From: Puniceicoccales bacterium
GTDB taxonomy: Bacteria > Verrucomicrobiota > Verrucomicrobiia > Opitutales > JAIRKQ01
Assembly (NCBI GenBank): GCA_031266345.1
Contig: JAISBD010000020.1
Span: forward strand, 1-42,196
Direction: 5' to 3'
Length of the DNA: 42,196 nucleotides
Positions 27,423 through 35,681 of the stretch are shown piece after piece (position 1 is the first letter of the stretch; each line of letters starts with the position of its first letter). The translations under genes were made by a program, and so were the position numbers. The notes under the pieces were generated by a model. The model searched no databases. It was not told the origin of the DNA and was given only the letters and a program-made list of their open reading frames with translations.

Positions 27423-27821
27423 CTAAGTTTGAATTTGCGAAAAATTTCCCCCGACGATGCGGTATTCATGCACCGATGCGCTACCATTGGCGGAGCTCTG
27501 CACGCTCACAATGGCAGCATCTGACAAAATAAATTGGACAGCGGAGGGTTCTTCGACTATGGTTAGGGAAGTGGACAGGTTGCCCAGGGAAGCGCCGTGA
27601 ATTAGGACAAATTTTTGCGCATCTTCAACGGAACCGTGCCTACGCGTCACCTTGAAATTTACGGTCGTGCGCTGATTTCCACGGTCGTAGCTCCTAGCCG
27701 TGCTTCCGCGTAGAGTGCCGGTGACTTGCACCTCGCGCTCGCTGCGGATATTCACGTCATAGGGAGACTCGTGAGCTTCAACTCCACCGGCCAAAACTAT
27801 GTCTCCTATAAAGATTTTCAT
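27423..27821 (-). CDS. Phage tail or adaptor protein, 132 aa
   Basis: This is a small beta-rich protein (MKIFIGDIVLAGG..., RTTVNFKVTRRHGSVEDA, SASVHEYRIVGG). The layout suits a tail-tube or baseplate-type beta barrel. It lies directly upstream of the fibre gene, with 9 nt between. No tape-measure gene follows it, so if it forms a tube the tube would have no usual length ruler. Family assignment is uncertain. Confidence 0.65.
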   Translation of the reverse strand: MKIFIGDIVLAGGVEAHESPYDVNIRSEREVQVTGTLRGSTARSYDRGNQRTTVNFKVTRRHGSVEDAQKFVLIHGASLGNLSTSLTIVEEPSAVQFILSDAAIVSVQSSANGSASVHEYRIVGGNFSQIQT

Positions 27822-27835
27822 GGTCTATGAAGCCC

Positions 27836-28291
27836 TCACATATACTTTAACACGCAATTAATTTCAAATTGCAGGGTAATGATATTGGTATCATTTTCCA
27901 GGGTTGAGCTCCAGGGATTGGTAATCGACAGCGTTAGCTCGTCGTTCCAATCGCCGATCCTTGGCCGCCAGAAGTGGAGATATTGCATCACCCTTTCCGC
28001 TATGAAAATCGCACTCCGCCCCGTCCTGTTCGTGGCAAAATTCTCTATTACCTGCACCTTGCAGATAATTTTTTTGAACACGGGACCCGGGGTATTGGGA
28101 AGCACTTCGGTGGGGCTTGGTGGCAATATGAGTATGGTACTGCCCACGCCACCGCCAACGGCTGCGCGCAAAATTGAATCGATGTCACTTTGCTTATATG
28201 TCAAAATGGGTGTTCCACGGAATGTGCTCAATCCGCGCAAATATTCTTCTATGGAAACCTGAAGTTGTTCTAAAAATCCGTCGTTAATCAT
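27836..28291 (-). CDS. Phage head-tail joining or tail terminator-like protein, 151 aa
   Basis: The start at 28291 gives a 151-residue protein (MINDGFLEQLQ...). The pattern resembles Mu gp37-like (DUF1834) proteins, which sit between connector and tail genes: a leading helix, YKQSDIDSIL, KVQVIENFATNRTG, and a C-terminal FEINCVLKYM. The frame extends upstream to 28450, but this part overlaps the connector gene. It is one base after the stop of that gene. Confidence 0.65.
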   Translation of the reverse strand: MINDGFLEQLQVSIEEYLRGLSTFRGTPILTYKQSDIDSILRAAVGGGVGSTILILPPSPTEVLPNTPGPVFKKIICKVQVIENFATNRTGRSAIFIAERVMQYLHFWRPRIGDWNDELTLSITNPWSSTLENDTNIITLQFEINCVLKYM

Positions 28292-28292
28292 T

Positions 28293-28751
28293 TTAAAATC
28301 CTCGCAATGAATTACCTGTAGCAATGCGCCTCCTGCTTGTGGCAACGGAGACGCCCCTGTTCGCGTTAAATGTTGGGGGTGCGGCCTGGTCCGGTACCTC
28401 AACCGGCACTTCCCCCTGTGCGATGCGGCGCAAATATTCCCGCGCATCATCGGCCAAACGAATTTGGTCGCCGGTTAGCCTAAGGGCGGGTATGCGCGTT
28501 TGAGCACATTCAAGAATTAGGTAGCAAGCCGCGCTTTTCAAGTTTTGTGGAACTTCCAACTTGTTTGCACTCAAGACATTTCGCTGATTGCCGCTTATTT
28601 CCGCTCGCACCCGTGCAGTTACGTCCTTGATAATGTCCCCGAGTGGATCTTCCTGCCCTGGGGCAAGTATCCTTTTGCGAAGAATATCCACTTGCGACGA
28701 TACCAAGTAATCATAGAGGTCGTCGACCGTTATTTCTATCCAAGAAGCCAT
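28293..28751 (-). CDS. Phage head-tail connector protein (gp36/DUF1320-like), 152 aa
   Basis: The ATG at 28751 follows AGGAT at a good distance. The protein opens MASWIEITVDDLYDYLVS and is helical, with TARVRAEISG and SAACYLILECAQTRIPAL. This matches the general pattern of Mu gp36-like connectors that follow the capsid gene. The C-terminal 40 residues (PAPPTF..., RRRIATG) look disordered and basic. A 116-nt gap with a large inverted repeat separates it from the capsid gene. Confidence 0.7.
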   Translation of the reverse strand: MASWIEITVDDLYDYLVSSQVDILRKRILAPGQEDPLGDIIKDVTARVRAEISGNQRNVLSANKLEVPQNLKSAACYLILECAQTRIPALRLTGDQIRLADDAREYLRRIAQGEVPVEVPDQAAPPTFNANRGVSVATSRRRIATGNSLRGF

Positions 28752-28778
28752 AAACAAATCCTAGTTGAAGGGGTTAAG

Positions 28779-28839
28779 GCTGCTTCGCGGGCTCTAATTG
28801 AATGTATTGGCTGAAGTGTGGTTTAGCCAGCGAAGCAGC
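28779..28839. repeat. Inverted repeat after the capsid gene
   Basis: GCTGCTTCGC at 28779-28788 is perfectly complementary to GCGAAGCAGC at 28830-28839, with 41 nt between. Inside lies a second stem, TGGCT/AGCCA. It sits in the only sizeable gap of the block, downstream of the capsid gene. It may stabilise capsid mRNA or reduce transcription into later genes. No U-run follows. Confidence 0.6.
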
Positions 28840-28873
28840 GAAAATGACAAATTCGTCAAAGTATGCGCTTTAT

Positions 28874-29854
28874 CTAACTCTGGGGATCCGTCGAACTAAC
28901 CGCAAGTTTGCGTATGCCGGTGGCGGAGGTGATTACGATGTTGCTGTAGTGCTCGACCGTAATATCGCTGAACTTGCTGCGTTCGTCAACGTATACCCTG
29001 AACGTACTCCCGCCATCAACGGGGGTTACGAAGCGTTTTATGTTAGCCGGTTCGTCCTTCATTATTTCATTTTTTGTGAAAAATGCATATATTTCATTGC
29101 CCAATATGGCTGTTTTTGAGGACACATCCTGGTAGCGTGCTCCCATGATGCGCACTTCATCGACGAACAATTTCCTCGCCAATTCGCCCAATGATAGCCC
29201 GGCGGCGCGATTTGCTCCGGCATTATTTTGGCAATCATAGGCATCGGAGCGGATATCCCAAGCACCTTCGCCGAGAATTATGCGATTTGGCCGCACCCCA
29301 GTTAGGTTCGATGCAGCTTCCAATTCCGCCCGCACATCGGCATCCGGATTCGGTGTCCCGCTAGCGGTGCTCCAAACGTATGTTGACACCTGCGAAATCG
29401 CATTTCCGCTCAGGGCCGATACTGCCCGACGCAATTCGTTGCGATATAACCTCTGGAGAAGTAATTGAACATAGCGCTCGCGCCAGTCATCGCCGGCGAC
29501 ATCATCGTGGTCCACGCGGATGGTCAAGCCCTTATTATAGGTCTTTGAAGTTACCGATGTGCCGGTGAACTCGACGCGCTTGAACGCCGAACCGATGGAG
29601 CGGATATCGTCCGTTTCCGATAGGAATGGTTCCGTGCTATCCGCCACCTTGAATTCGAACCTGCGGGCAACTGGCACCGCTGGAGCGACAAAATTTAATA
29701 GCTCTTCCACCTTCTCCGAATCCTTCCATCCAACCGTAAAGGCTGTTAGCGGTTCAGAGTAGTTCGCTGACGTAAAGCGTGCCTCATTGGCAGCGCAAAT
29801 GAGTCCGCAATCTTGAAAGCCATCATCTTTTGGCAAAATTTCTATATTTTTCAT
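28874..29854 (-). CDS. Phage major capsid protein, 326 aa
   Basis: This fits a major head protein by size, composition and position after portal, protease and decoration-like genes. It has a long helix (DDWRERYVQLLLQRLYRNELRRAV) and then an E-loop/P-domain-like region with RIILGEGAWDIRS and a C-terminal beta-rich end. AAGGAAAT lies just before the ATG. No cleavage site can be fixed by eye, though a protease lies upstream. The call rests on gene order and general pattern; a structural search would confirm the HK97 fold. Confidence 0.8.
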   Translation of the reverse strand: MKNIEILPKDDGFQDCGLICAANEARFTSANYSEPLTAFTVGWKDSEKVEELLNFVAPAVPVARRFEFKVADSTEPFLSETDDIRSIGSAFKRVEFTGTSVTSKTYNKGLTIRVDHDDVAGDDWRERYVQLLLQRLYRNELRRAVSALSGNAISQVSTYVWSTASGTPNPDADVRAELEAASNLTGVRPNRIILGEGAWDIRSDAYDCQNNAGANRAAGLSLGELARKLFVDEVRIMGARYQDVSSKTAILGNEIYAFFTKNEIMKDEPANIKRFVTPVDGGSTFRVYVDERSKFSDITVEHYSNIVITSATGIRKLAVSSTDPQS

Positions 29855-29887
29855 ATGATTTCCTTGAAAATGTTAGGGGTGAAACTC

Positions 29888-30301
29888 CTAGGAGATAACG
29901 TGTTGCACGGGGAGGCAACTGACGCACTCGACGAGCTTGTTAGCATTCACTGCGTTGAGGGCGATGCCGACTTGGTAATATGTTCCGGAAGCTGCTGGAA
30001 GTGCTTTCACTTCGCCCCCACTATCAGCTACGACGATTTCACCGGCCGGAATGGCTTCGCTTGCCAGTATTTTGACGGTATCGCTAGCACCGAGCAGGGC
30101 CACGTTTACGAAGTCACCGGCAGCCTCGGCTTCATCCGTGGCGACGCCGATTGGGTAATCCGCTGCACCGGAAATGGCGACCGTTCCATCGCTATTCAAC
30201 TTGCAGAGCAAATATTTCTGCGGAATTGGTGTTTCCGCCGCTTTTGTGATATTCCCGGCGTGGGTACCTTCCGCGCCATTGGATAGTATTAATTTTTTCA
30301 T
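29888..30301 (-). CDS. Capsid decoration-like protein, 137 aa
   Basis: The start MKKLILSNG at 30301 is preferred; the frame also allows 30316. The pattern YLLCKLNSDGTVAISG, YPIGVATDEAEAAGDFVNVALLG, GEIVVADSGGEV and YYQVGIAL is typical of small beta-barrel proteins (DUF2190-like) placed between protease and capsid genes in many phages. They decorate or stabilise the capsid shell. It lies 33 nt before the capsid start. Confidence 0.75.
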   Translation of the reverse strand: MKKLILSNGAEGTHAGNITKAAETPIPQKYLLCKLNSDGTVAISGAADYPIGVATDEAEAAGDFVNVALLGASDTVKILASEAIPAGEIVVADSGGEVKALPAASGTYYQVGIALNAVNANKLVECVSCLPVQHVIS

Positions 30302-30322
30302 GGTAACAATTCTCATTTGAGG

Positions 30323-31195
30323 TTAAAAATTTTCCCTAAAAAGCGCGGGACACCTGCGTTTTATCGCATTCCAGGCGGATTGGTAGTCGTCGCCGAAGAT
30401 GGACATCTGCTCGTGAACGAGGGCCAATATCCGCTCCCCGCGAGGCTGCCCATTGGTGCGCTCTAGGAGGTTTCCACTGAGGGAGCTGACGTGCAGATTG
30501 CCGCCATTTTCAGGGGAAGTTTGACCCACCTCTCCCCGCACTTCCGATTGCTCCAGGTTACCCTGGGCAGAAGGGGATGAGTCCTCGCTTTGGTTCTCAT
30601 TTTTTGCCAAAACTTCGCTTTTATTCCCGATGAATTGCGCCCGCCGAATTTCGGTGGCGGTGGGAATTTTTTCCTGGCATAAATTTGGGTGATTCGTCAG
30701 ACCAATGGAAATCAGGCGCACCGGTTGGAAGATTTTCCCCTCCACCTTGCGCATAAGCCAGCGTGGGGATAGGTAGCGCAGGAATCCGTTGCTGAATAAT
30801 TTTTTGCCGAGCTCGGTCCAGCGGGGCAACACCCACAGGGTTTCACCTTCGATTTTTAAGCCTTCGACGCGGCCGTAAATCGACCGATCTCCCCCGCCTG
30901 CATAGTCGGGGTCATCGGGGTGACCGATGTAAATCGGCAATCCAATAAATCTTCGCATGAACTTACCTCGCAACGAATTAAAGTAATCAACCATTGCGCG
31001 AGCGGAATCATAATTCACCAGTTGAAGCCCCTTGGGATGCTCATATTTTCCAAAGGATAGGAGCTTAATCCAGTCCCCATGGCCATTTTGCGCCGTTCTT
31101 GGAAGATCCCCCTCCGCTCCCTCCGCGCCGCTTTCCACCGCGGGGGCTTTCAAAATTTTCTTGCAAGTAGCCGTGTTTGAGAAAAATTTTCTCAT
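30323..31195 (-). CDS. Phage head maturation protease/scaffold (Mu I-like), 290 aa
   Basis: The first 200 residues resemble Mu-type protease I: GLPIYIGHPDDPDYAGGGDR, YGRVEGLKIEGETLWV, FLRYLSPRW and VRLISIGLTNHPN. Such proteases trim the scaffold and capsid during head assembly. The remaining 90 residues are low in complexity (Ser/Gln/Glu-rich) and end in a basic helix, as in a fused scaffold. Its ATG overlaps the portal stop by 4 nt. Catalytic residues cannot be assigned with confidence by eye. Confidence 0.8.
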   Translation of the reverse strand: MRKFFSNTATCKKILKAPAVESGAEGAEGDLPRTAQNGHGDWIKLLSFGKYEHPKGLQLVNYDSARAMVDYFNSLRGKFMRRFIGLPIYIGHPDDPDYAGGGDRSIYGRVEGLKIEGETLWVLPRWTELGKKLFSNGFLRYLSPRWLMRKVEGKIFQPVRLISIGLTNHPNLCQEKIPTATEIRRAQFIGNKSEVLAKNENQSEDSSPSAQGNLEQSEVRGEVGQTSPENGGNLHVSSLSGNLLERTNGQPRGERILALVHEQMSIFGDDYQSAWNAIKRRCPALFRENF

Positions 31196-32412
31196 TTCAC
31201 TCCCTCCGTTGAAATTTTTGTGAGGAGAACATCATTGTCGGCGGGAGTTGTCAATCCGAAGCGCTCGCGAACGTCATCCAGGGCCAGGGGAACGCCGAGA
31301 TTGTACAACTCCTTGTACAGCTCCAGTTCCTCCCTTATGTTTTTCTTTGGGTCGGGGATCAGGCGAATATATGCTCTAATACCTTCATTATCAAAAAGAT
31401 ATCTAAGAACAAATTTGTCTACTTGCTCGTTCAAAGTTTCGGAAATCATCACCGCATCATCCTCTTCAAGGATCGCCGATTCATTGGATTGCAGCGATGC
31501 ACCGGTCCCACTTTGGCGAGATAGTGTCGCTAAATCCGACCCGCGCCAAAGGGCTACGATCGCTCGGTCCATGCGGCTAACCAGGGCAGGATAGGGCAAT
31601 TCCCCACGGCTCGACAGGTCAATGGCTTCTATGTCGGTTCCGCGGGACATCAGGGCATGGAATTCGGCACCAAAATCTTCCACGGCGTCGCGGGCACGCT
31701 CCCATTGGGCGGAATTCGGCGGAGCATCCGTGACCCCCTTCACCCCGGGCATGCCATTCCTTTCGCAGTATACCAGCCAATCCCGCAGGGGCAGATGTTT
31801 GAACAGGTAAGCTATGGAACAAGCCTCCATCAGTCCGTCGCCCACGGTCACAAGCCACGCCCCCGGTTCAAGCTCGACTCCCTCCGTTGCCCCCTCATTT
31901 AGTAAAAATTTCAAATGCCCATCGCGATTTTCAAAAAACCATAGGGGGACAAAGCGAAAATTTGCCGTTAATTGCAAGCTATCCGAGCCGGTCTGCGGGG
32001 AAAAAATCATCTCGTGGATGGCATATTTTTTGCCGATGGCGTCCATCATTTGGCGAATAAGCAGCTTAAATCCGCCCCGCTCATTGCCGTCACAGGCATT
32101 CGTCGTCGTCAGGTGATCATAGAAATACTCCAGCGCCTCCTTCTGCTTCTTCGCTAAATCGGAATCATCGAGGGTCAGCACCTCCCAATTCAGGCGAGAA
32201 ATGGACTTTTTCCTCTTGCTCGCTACGCCGCGGATGACGTCGTCCCTGCGCTCGATGGCCTCCCAGGTCAGCGCCGCGGATTTCAAGTAGCCCGCAGTGA
32301 ATCCATCCAACATGTTGGAGAGCGAGTCAGGGGTCAGAGTTTTAATCGGGTTAAAGCGGGCACGCATTGAGTGGCGCACGCGGATTTCAGAAATTTGTGA
32401 GACGGTTTTCAT
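31192..32412 (-). CDS. Phage portal protein (DUF935/Mu gp29-like), 406 aa
   Basis: The portal forms the dodecameric ring through which DNA enters and leaves the head. The pattern matches DUF935: RRDDVIRGVASKRKKSISRL near the N-terminus, PLWFFENRDGHLKFL, HLPLRDWLVYCERNGMPGVKG and LWRGSDLATLSRQSGTGAS. The length is somewhat shorter than Mu gp29. It overlaps the terminase stop and the protease start by 4 nt each (ATGA), so these three genes are translationally coupled. Confidence 0.9.
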   Translation of the reverse strand: MKTVSQISEIRVRHSMRARFNPIKTLTPDSLSNMLDGFTAGYLKSAALTWEAIERRDDVIRGVASKRKKSISRLNWEVLTLDDSDLAKKQKEALEYFYDHLTTTNACDGNERGGFKLLIRQMMDAIGKKYAIHEMIFSPQTGSDSLQLTANFRFVPLWFFENRDGHLKFLLNEGATEGVELEPGAWLVTVGDGLMEACSIAYLFKHLPLRDWLVYCERNGMPGVKGVTDAPPNSAQWERARDAVEDFGAEFHALMSRGTDIEAIDLSSRGELPYPALVSRMDRAIVALWRGSDLATLSRQSGTGASLQSNESAILEEDDAVMISETLNEQVDKFVLRYLFDNEGIRAYIRLIPDPKKNIREELELYKELYNLGVPLALDDVRERFGLTTPADNDVLLTKISTEGVK

Positions 32413-33803
32413 AAAAATTGGTAATTAAAGTTTCGCGAATGCTTCCTAACTGCCAGGGATTCAAAGAATTGCGCCGCTGAACCCTTGAACATCGCCGAAG
32501 CATGCATGGCCAACGCCAGGGCCCAAAATCTATCCGCATGCCCATTTTTTCCGCGATCGGCGGCGAAGCGAATGTTTCCGGCAAAAGTTGTTTCGCGCTT
32601 TATCGCCCGCAGGTCCGTGCGCAGGTGGTCATCGCTTGGGATTTTTACTAGCCGATTTTCAAAGGCCGTGCGCACGCGATAGGCAAGCTGTTCCTTGGTA
32701 AAGTTTGTGAATGTGACCCCCTCGACCACGCACTCACCGAAGTATTCGCAGGCACGCTCGCAGAATTGCCGCCCAATCCCACTCCGGTCAATGCAAATTC
32801 TACGCAAATTTGGGAGCTGGGCAAATTCATGTAGCACGCGTTCCTGGTGGGCGAAGGGCTCATTTTTCAGGCAGACCACCCGCCTGGTGAGCAGGGAATT
32901 TTCCTGAATTTCGAGCAGCCACATGACCGTCAAATCGTGGTCGCGCCCAACGTCGATGCCTAGGCAAAAATCGTACTTCGAGCGCTTCATCGCATCGAAG
33001 CTCAGCATCCAGTCATCCAGCTGAGAAAATGTGCAACTATCTATCAATTCGTATGATAGGAACGCTGACCTATCATCGCTCGGCTGGCACATATACTCCT
33101 GCACGAAGGAATCATCATCGGGGCAGCTCCCCTTGACGTAGTCGAAATACTCCCCCTCCGTCATTATTTTGCGGGGGTCATTGGCGGGCAATTTATCTTG
33201 CAAGCGCGCTAGAAAGCCTTGCTTCAGAGCATCTTCCAATGTCACACGGTGGTAGGAAAAGTTTTTCGGGTTGCCATTTTCACGGATGTCGCTTAGCAGC
33301 GCATTGAAAAAATTATTGGAACCGCGGTGCGTCGATATGATTTCCAACTGCCCACCCCAAGTTGTGCCGGGCAGCGATATGATAAACAACTGCCGCGGGT
33401 CCTGGTGCAGCGCAAATTCATCCAATACCCTCGAGCCGCGCTTGCCGGCCTGCGCATCCGGGTTCGAGGAGAGCGAGTTTATTGCCGACCCATTCGCAAA
33501 GGCGAGGGAAAATGAGCAGGATTTTTGATCAAAAATTTCCAGGCCGTGTAATTTTGCAAAGCTCTGAAATATGTTGGCAAAATTTCGGCAATCGCCGATG
33601 AACAGTTTTGCTTGCAGCTCGTCCCGCGACGATATCCAGGAATCGAAGGTAAATTTTCCGGAAGCATGCATGCGCACGAGCCGGTACGCCGTCGCCATCG
33701 TCATCCCGATCTGCCGTGCTTTTTCCATAATTTTCAAGCGGGAATCATCGGCGATCCACCGCCTTTGGTATGGTAGAAAAAATGTTCTTCCACTCGTGCT
33801 CAT
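32409..33803 (-). CDS. Phage terminase large subunit (Mu gp28-like), 464 aa
   Basis: This is the motor that packs DNA into the capsid. A Walker A-like motif KARQIGMT lies at residues 28-35, Walker B with Asp128-Glu129 in RVLDEFAL, and a coupling motif STHRGSNN at 157-164. The RNase H-like nuclease half shows Asp284 in LGIDVGRDHD, Asp339 in CIDRSGIG and His422-Asp424 in NGHADRFW. All key residues are present, so it is not visibly inactivated. The start at 33803 overlaps the previous stop by 4 nt; the frame is open further to 33872. Confidence 0.92.
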   Translation of the reverse strand: MSTSGRTFFLPYQRRWIADDSRLKIMEKARQIGMTMATAYRLVRMHASGKFTFDSWISSRDELQAKLFIGDCRNFANIFQSFAKLHGLEIFDQKSCSFSLAFANGSAINSLSSNPDAQAGKRGSRVLDEFALHQDPRQLFIISLPGTTWGGQLEIISTHRGSNNFFNALLSDIRENGNPKNFSYHRVTLEDALKQGFLARLQDKLPANDPRKIMTEGEYFDYVKGSCPDDDSFVQEYMCQPSDDRSAFLSYELIDSCTFSQLDDWMLSFDAMKRSKYDFCLGIDVGRDHDLTVMWLLEIQENSLLTRRVVCLKNEPFAHQERVLHEFAQLPNLRRICIDRSGIGRQFCERACEYFGECVVEGVTFTNFTKEQLAYRVRTAFENRLVKIPSDDHLRTDLRAIKRETTFAGNIRFAADRGKNGHADRFWALALAMHASAMFKGSAAQFFESLAVRKHSRNFNYQFL

Positions 33804-34096
33804 AGCAGCTTCAATTGCTCCTCCGCTTGGGTGATGATATCGCCCGGTGACAATTTTGGTCCAGCGGAGCATCGTTCCGCTTTCAATGCCGATAACTTTT
33901 GCATGACCCCGGTGATGGTATTCAAGTCGGCGATGGAAATATCATCATCGTTGCAAAGGGTATCGAAGATGCGCTCCCAGGCGAAAGCTACCGATGCGAT
34001 CGTGGCATCCTCCGCCGGTGACCACACATTCAAAATTTCCTCCGCCCTCCTCTTAGCCAGGGCTATCCTTTTGAGGTGCTGCTGGAAGTTACTCAT
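33800..34096 (-). CDS. Small phage protein before terminase, 98 aa
   Basis: This is a helical protein (LKRIALAKRRAEEILNVW..., VMQKLSALKAER) at the place where Mu-like phages carry a terminase small subunit or gp27-like gene. I do not recognise it by sequence. It overlaps the preceding gene by 8 nt and the terminase by 4 nt. The small-subunit role is inferred from position only. Confidence 0.6.
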   Translation of the reverse strand: MSNFQQHLKRIALAKRRAEEILNVWSPAEDATIASVAFAWERIFDTLCNDDDISIADLNTITGVMQKLSALKAERCSAGPKLSPGDIITQAEEQLKLL

Positions 34097-34361
34097 CGCA
34101 GCATCCCTCCGAAGTATCCCTAGAATCAGCTACTAGGGCAAAGCGCGGGCCGCTGTGATCTTCCACGACCCTGATTATGCTGTGTTCCAGCAGCATTTCC
34201 GCCAAAATATCGGCGATGTGGTGCACATTTGGCGATTCCATCACATAGCCAAGTCCCTTTATGATAACATCTTCACCCAAGCTAGCCGGATTTGCGGCAA
34301 GCAATTGAGCTGCTATCAGCTGCTTAATCGCCGCTTTGGATAATTTTTCTTCTTTTGTCAT
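34089..34361 (-). CDS. First gene of the phage block, 90 aa
   Basis: The start MTKEEKLSKAAIKQL at 34361 is chosen because the earlier part of the frame (to 34475) looks non-coding. The protein is small and could be a winged helix: LSKAAIKQLIAAQLLAA, then VMESPNVHHIADILAEMLLEH and a basic/beta end. No family is recognised. It overlaps the next gene by 8 nt. As the first gene it may be a regulator or part of packaging. I see no strong Shine-Dalgarno. Confidence 0.5.
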   Translation of the reverse strand: MTKEEKLSKAAIKQLIAAQLLAANPASLGEDVIIKGLGYVMESPNVHHIADILAEMLLEHSIIRVVEDHSGPRFALVADSRDTSEGCCDE

Positions 34362-34832
34362 CGTAATTCGAAAATTTATGGGACAATAATAGTGAAAATT
34401 TTGCCATTGAAAAACACGCGGTAGCTTTCGTTGGTTAGGTTTTATGGTTTTTGTACATTGGTTGAATTTCATCAAAAAGATGTGTAAAGATTAGCTCGTA
34501 ACTTCTTGCTAATAAAAATGTTGATACAAAATACTCCGGAGAAATTTTCACCTATATTTTACATCTACTTCCCCAAAATTTTCCTAAAAATGCACCGCCA
34601 GTTTCGGGACAGTAGGCCCTTTCATAGGCAGAACGTCCCCAGGGATGTGCTCTCCTTTTCCACACCTCCGCCAATTTTTTCATTTTCGCAGAGGTTCCAA
34701 TGCGATGCACACCCGGTGAGGATATGGCTTTTTCCTAAAATATTAAAAAATTTCAACGCTTAGCTCCACGGGAATAAAAAATATTTTTTTTTAGTTGATA
34801 AAAAATATATAGCACATCTATGTAATGACCAT
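34362..34832. other. Non-coding region right of the phage block
   Basis: About 470 nt without a convincing gene. An open frame at 34506-34763 (+) has odd composition and no ribosome site. GGGAC at 34606-34610 can pair with GTCCC at 34635-34639. The last 60 nt are very A/T rich and include an inverted repeat TTTTTA/TAAAAA at 34788-34804. Promoters for both neighbours should lie here. Confidence 0.5.
34788..34824 (+). promoter_or_regulatory. Promoter and inverted repeat of the 282-aa gene
   Basis: TTGATA at 34795-34800 and TATGTA at 34819-34824 are separated by 18 nt. The inverted repeat TTTTTA-GTTGA-TAAAAA (34788-34804) overlaps the -35 element. The transcription start would be near 34831, just 2 nt before the ATG, so the mRNA may be leaderless. 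Confidence 0.4.
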
Positions 34833-35681
34833 ATGAACATTAAAATCACAGAATTAGGGCTTGAACATACTTCAAGGGTTAACACAGAAATTGAAAACAT
34901 AAAAAACACATGGGCTTCCGTGTTGGGTGCGAACGCGGCAAAGTTTGCCCGCACGTTCTACAATTTGGAGAGCGATTTAAAGGCAATTAACCCCATATAT
35001 GCTTTATCTTTGTTCGGTGACAGTGACCTCCACACAGCAATGTGCGATGCCGTTTTGGAGGCTCGTGCGGTTGTAGATCCTCAGCACTACGGAGATACCC
35101 GCCAGCGCATGGATCAAATAGTGGCAACCGGCGATGGGAAGCAGGGAATACTTAACCCCCTGGTCCAAAGAGAGATGACTGAGTACGTGTGCCATACGCT
35201 GCTGTCCAATCAAGCACTGGAGAGTTTGGCCCTACTGCGAGAGACGCTCACCAATCTTTCTGAGGAAATAGCGACGGGTACTCACCACACACTAATTCAG
35301 AACATTATTAGCTTCATAGATAGGTTTGTGAATACTGCAAGGAGTCTACAGGTGGCTCCCGATGCAGATTTTAGCCTGGGGAACCCGGCCTCTGTGCGGG
35401 CTTACGTAGACAGGACAGTGCAAGCTGTTTTGGCCTCTGATTACGTAGAGCCGGAAAGGAAAGGTGCTCTTCTCCAGAGTATGGCGATAGCGGATCAGGC
35501 GAATCCGTTTGCGGGGCTTGGAAATGCTATGATGGACTTGCTCAATGAAACATACAAACTGTCCCTCGCTCAGCTTTTTTGCATGGAACCCATCAATGGT
35601 GTGCTAAATGAGCTAGTGGATGCTTTAGCCCTCATTGATAACGATGTATACTACCCAATCATACAATCACAGGACAGCTAA
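34833..35681 (+). CDS. Hypothetical helical protein, 282 aa
   Basis: I do not recognise it. It looks all-helical and acidic, with no signal peptide or membrane segment. Stretches such as LLRETLTNLSEEIATG and FIDRFVNTARSLQ suggest helical bundles. No Shine-Dalgarno precedes the ATG; the -10-like element ends 9 nt before it. It stands between the phage block and two minus-strand orphans and could be cargo of the mobile region or a lineage-specific host-interaction protein. Both readings are guesses. Confidence 0.7.
   Translation: MNIKITELGLEHTSRVNTEIENIKNTWASVLGANAAKFARTFYNLESDLKAINPIYALSLFGDSDLHTAMCDAVLEARAVVDPQHYGDTRQRMDQIVATGDGKQGILNPLVQREMTEYVCHTLLSNQALESLALLRETLTNLSEEIATGTHHTLIQNIISFIDRFVNTARSLQVAPDADFSLGNPASVRAYVDRTVQAVLASDYVEPERKGALLQSMAIADQANPFAGLGNAMMDLLNETYKLSLAQLFCMEPINGVLNELVDALALIDNDVYYPIIQSQDS

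Larger units (their letters stand above)
22461..34361 (-). mobile_element. Minimal phage structural block (remnant or domesticated capsid)
   Basis: Fifteen minus-strand genes in a row encode phage-type proteins in a head-first order: small genes, terminase, portal, protease, decoration-like, capsid, connectors, fibre, fibre chaperone, coiled coil, hub-like. The order and the terminase-portal-protease set resemble the head module of Mu-like phages. All frames are open and several overlap by ATGA. I find no integrase, transposase, repressor, replication, lysis, sheath or tape-measure gene, and no clear att repeats. Host-type genes border it at 22456. It may be a degraded prophage or a particle kept by the host. 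Confidence 0.8.

Noticed and set aside
22457-34500. att-type direct repeats at the edges of the phage block
   Set aside because: I compared the ends by eye and found no convincing repeat; an alignment would be needed to exclude one.
34506-34763. Open frame of 85 codons right of the phage block
   Set aside because: It starts with TTG, has no ribosome site and an unusual composition; no domain is seen.
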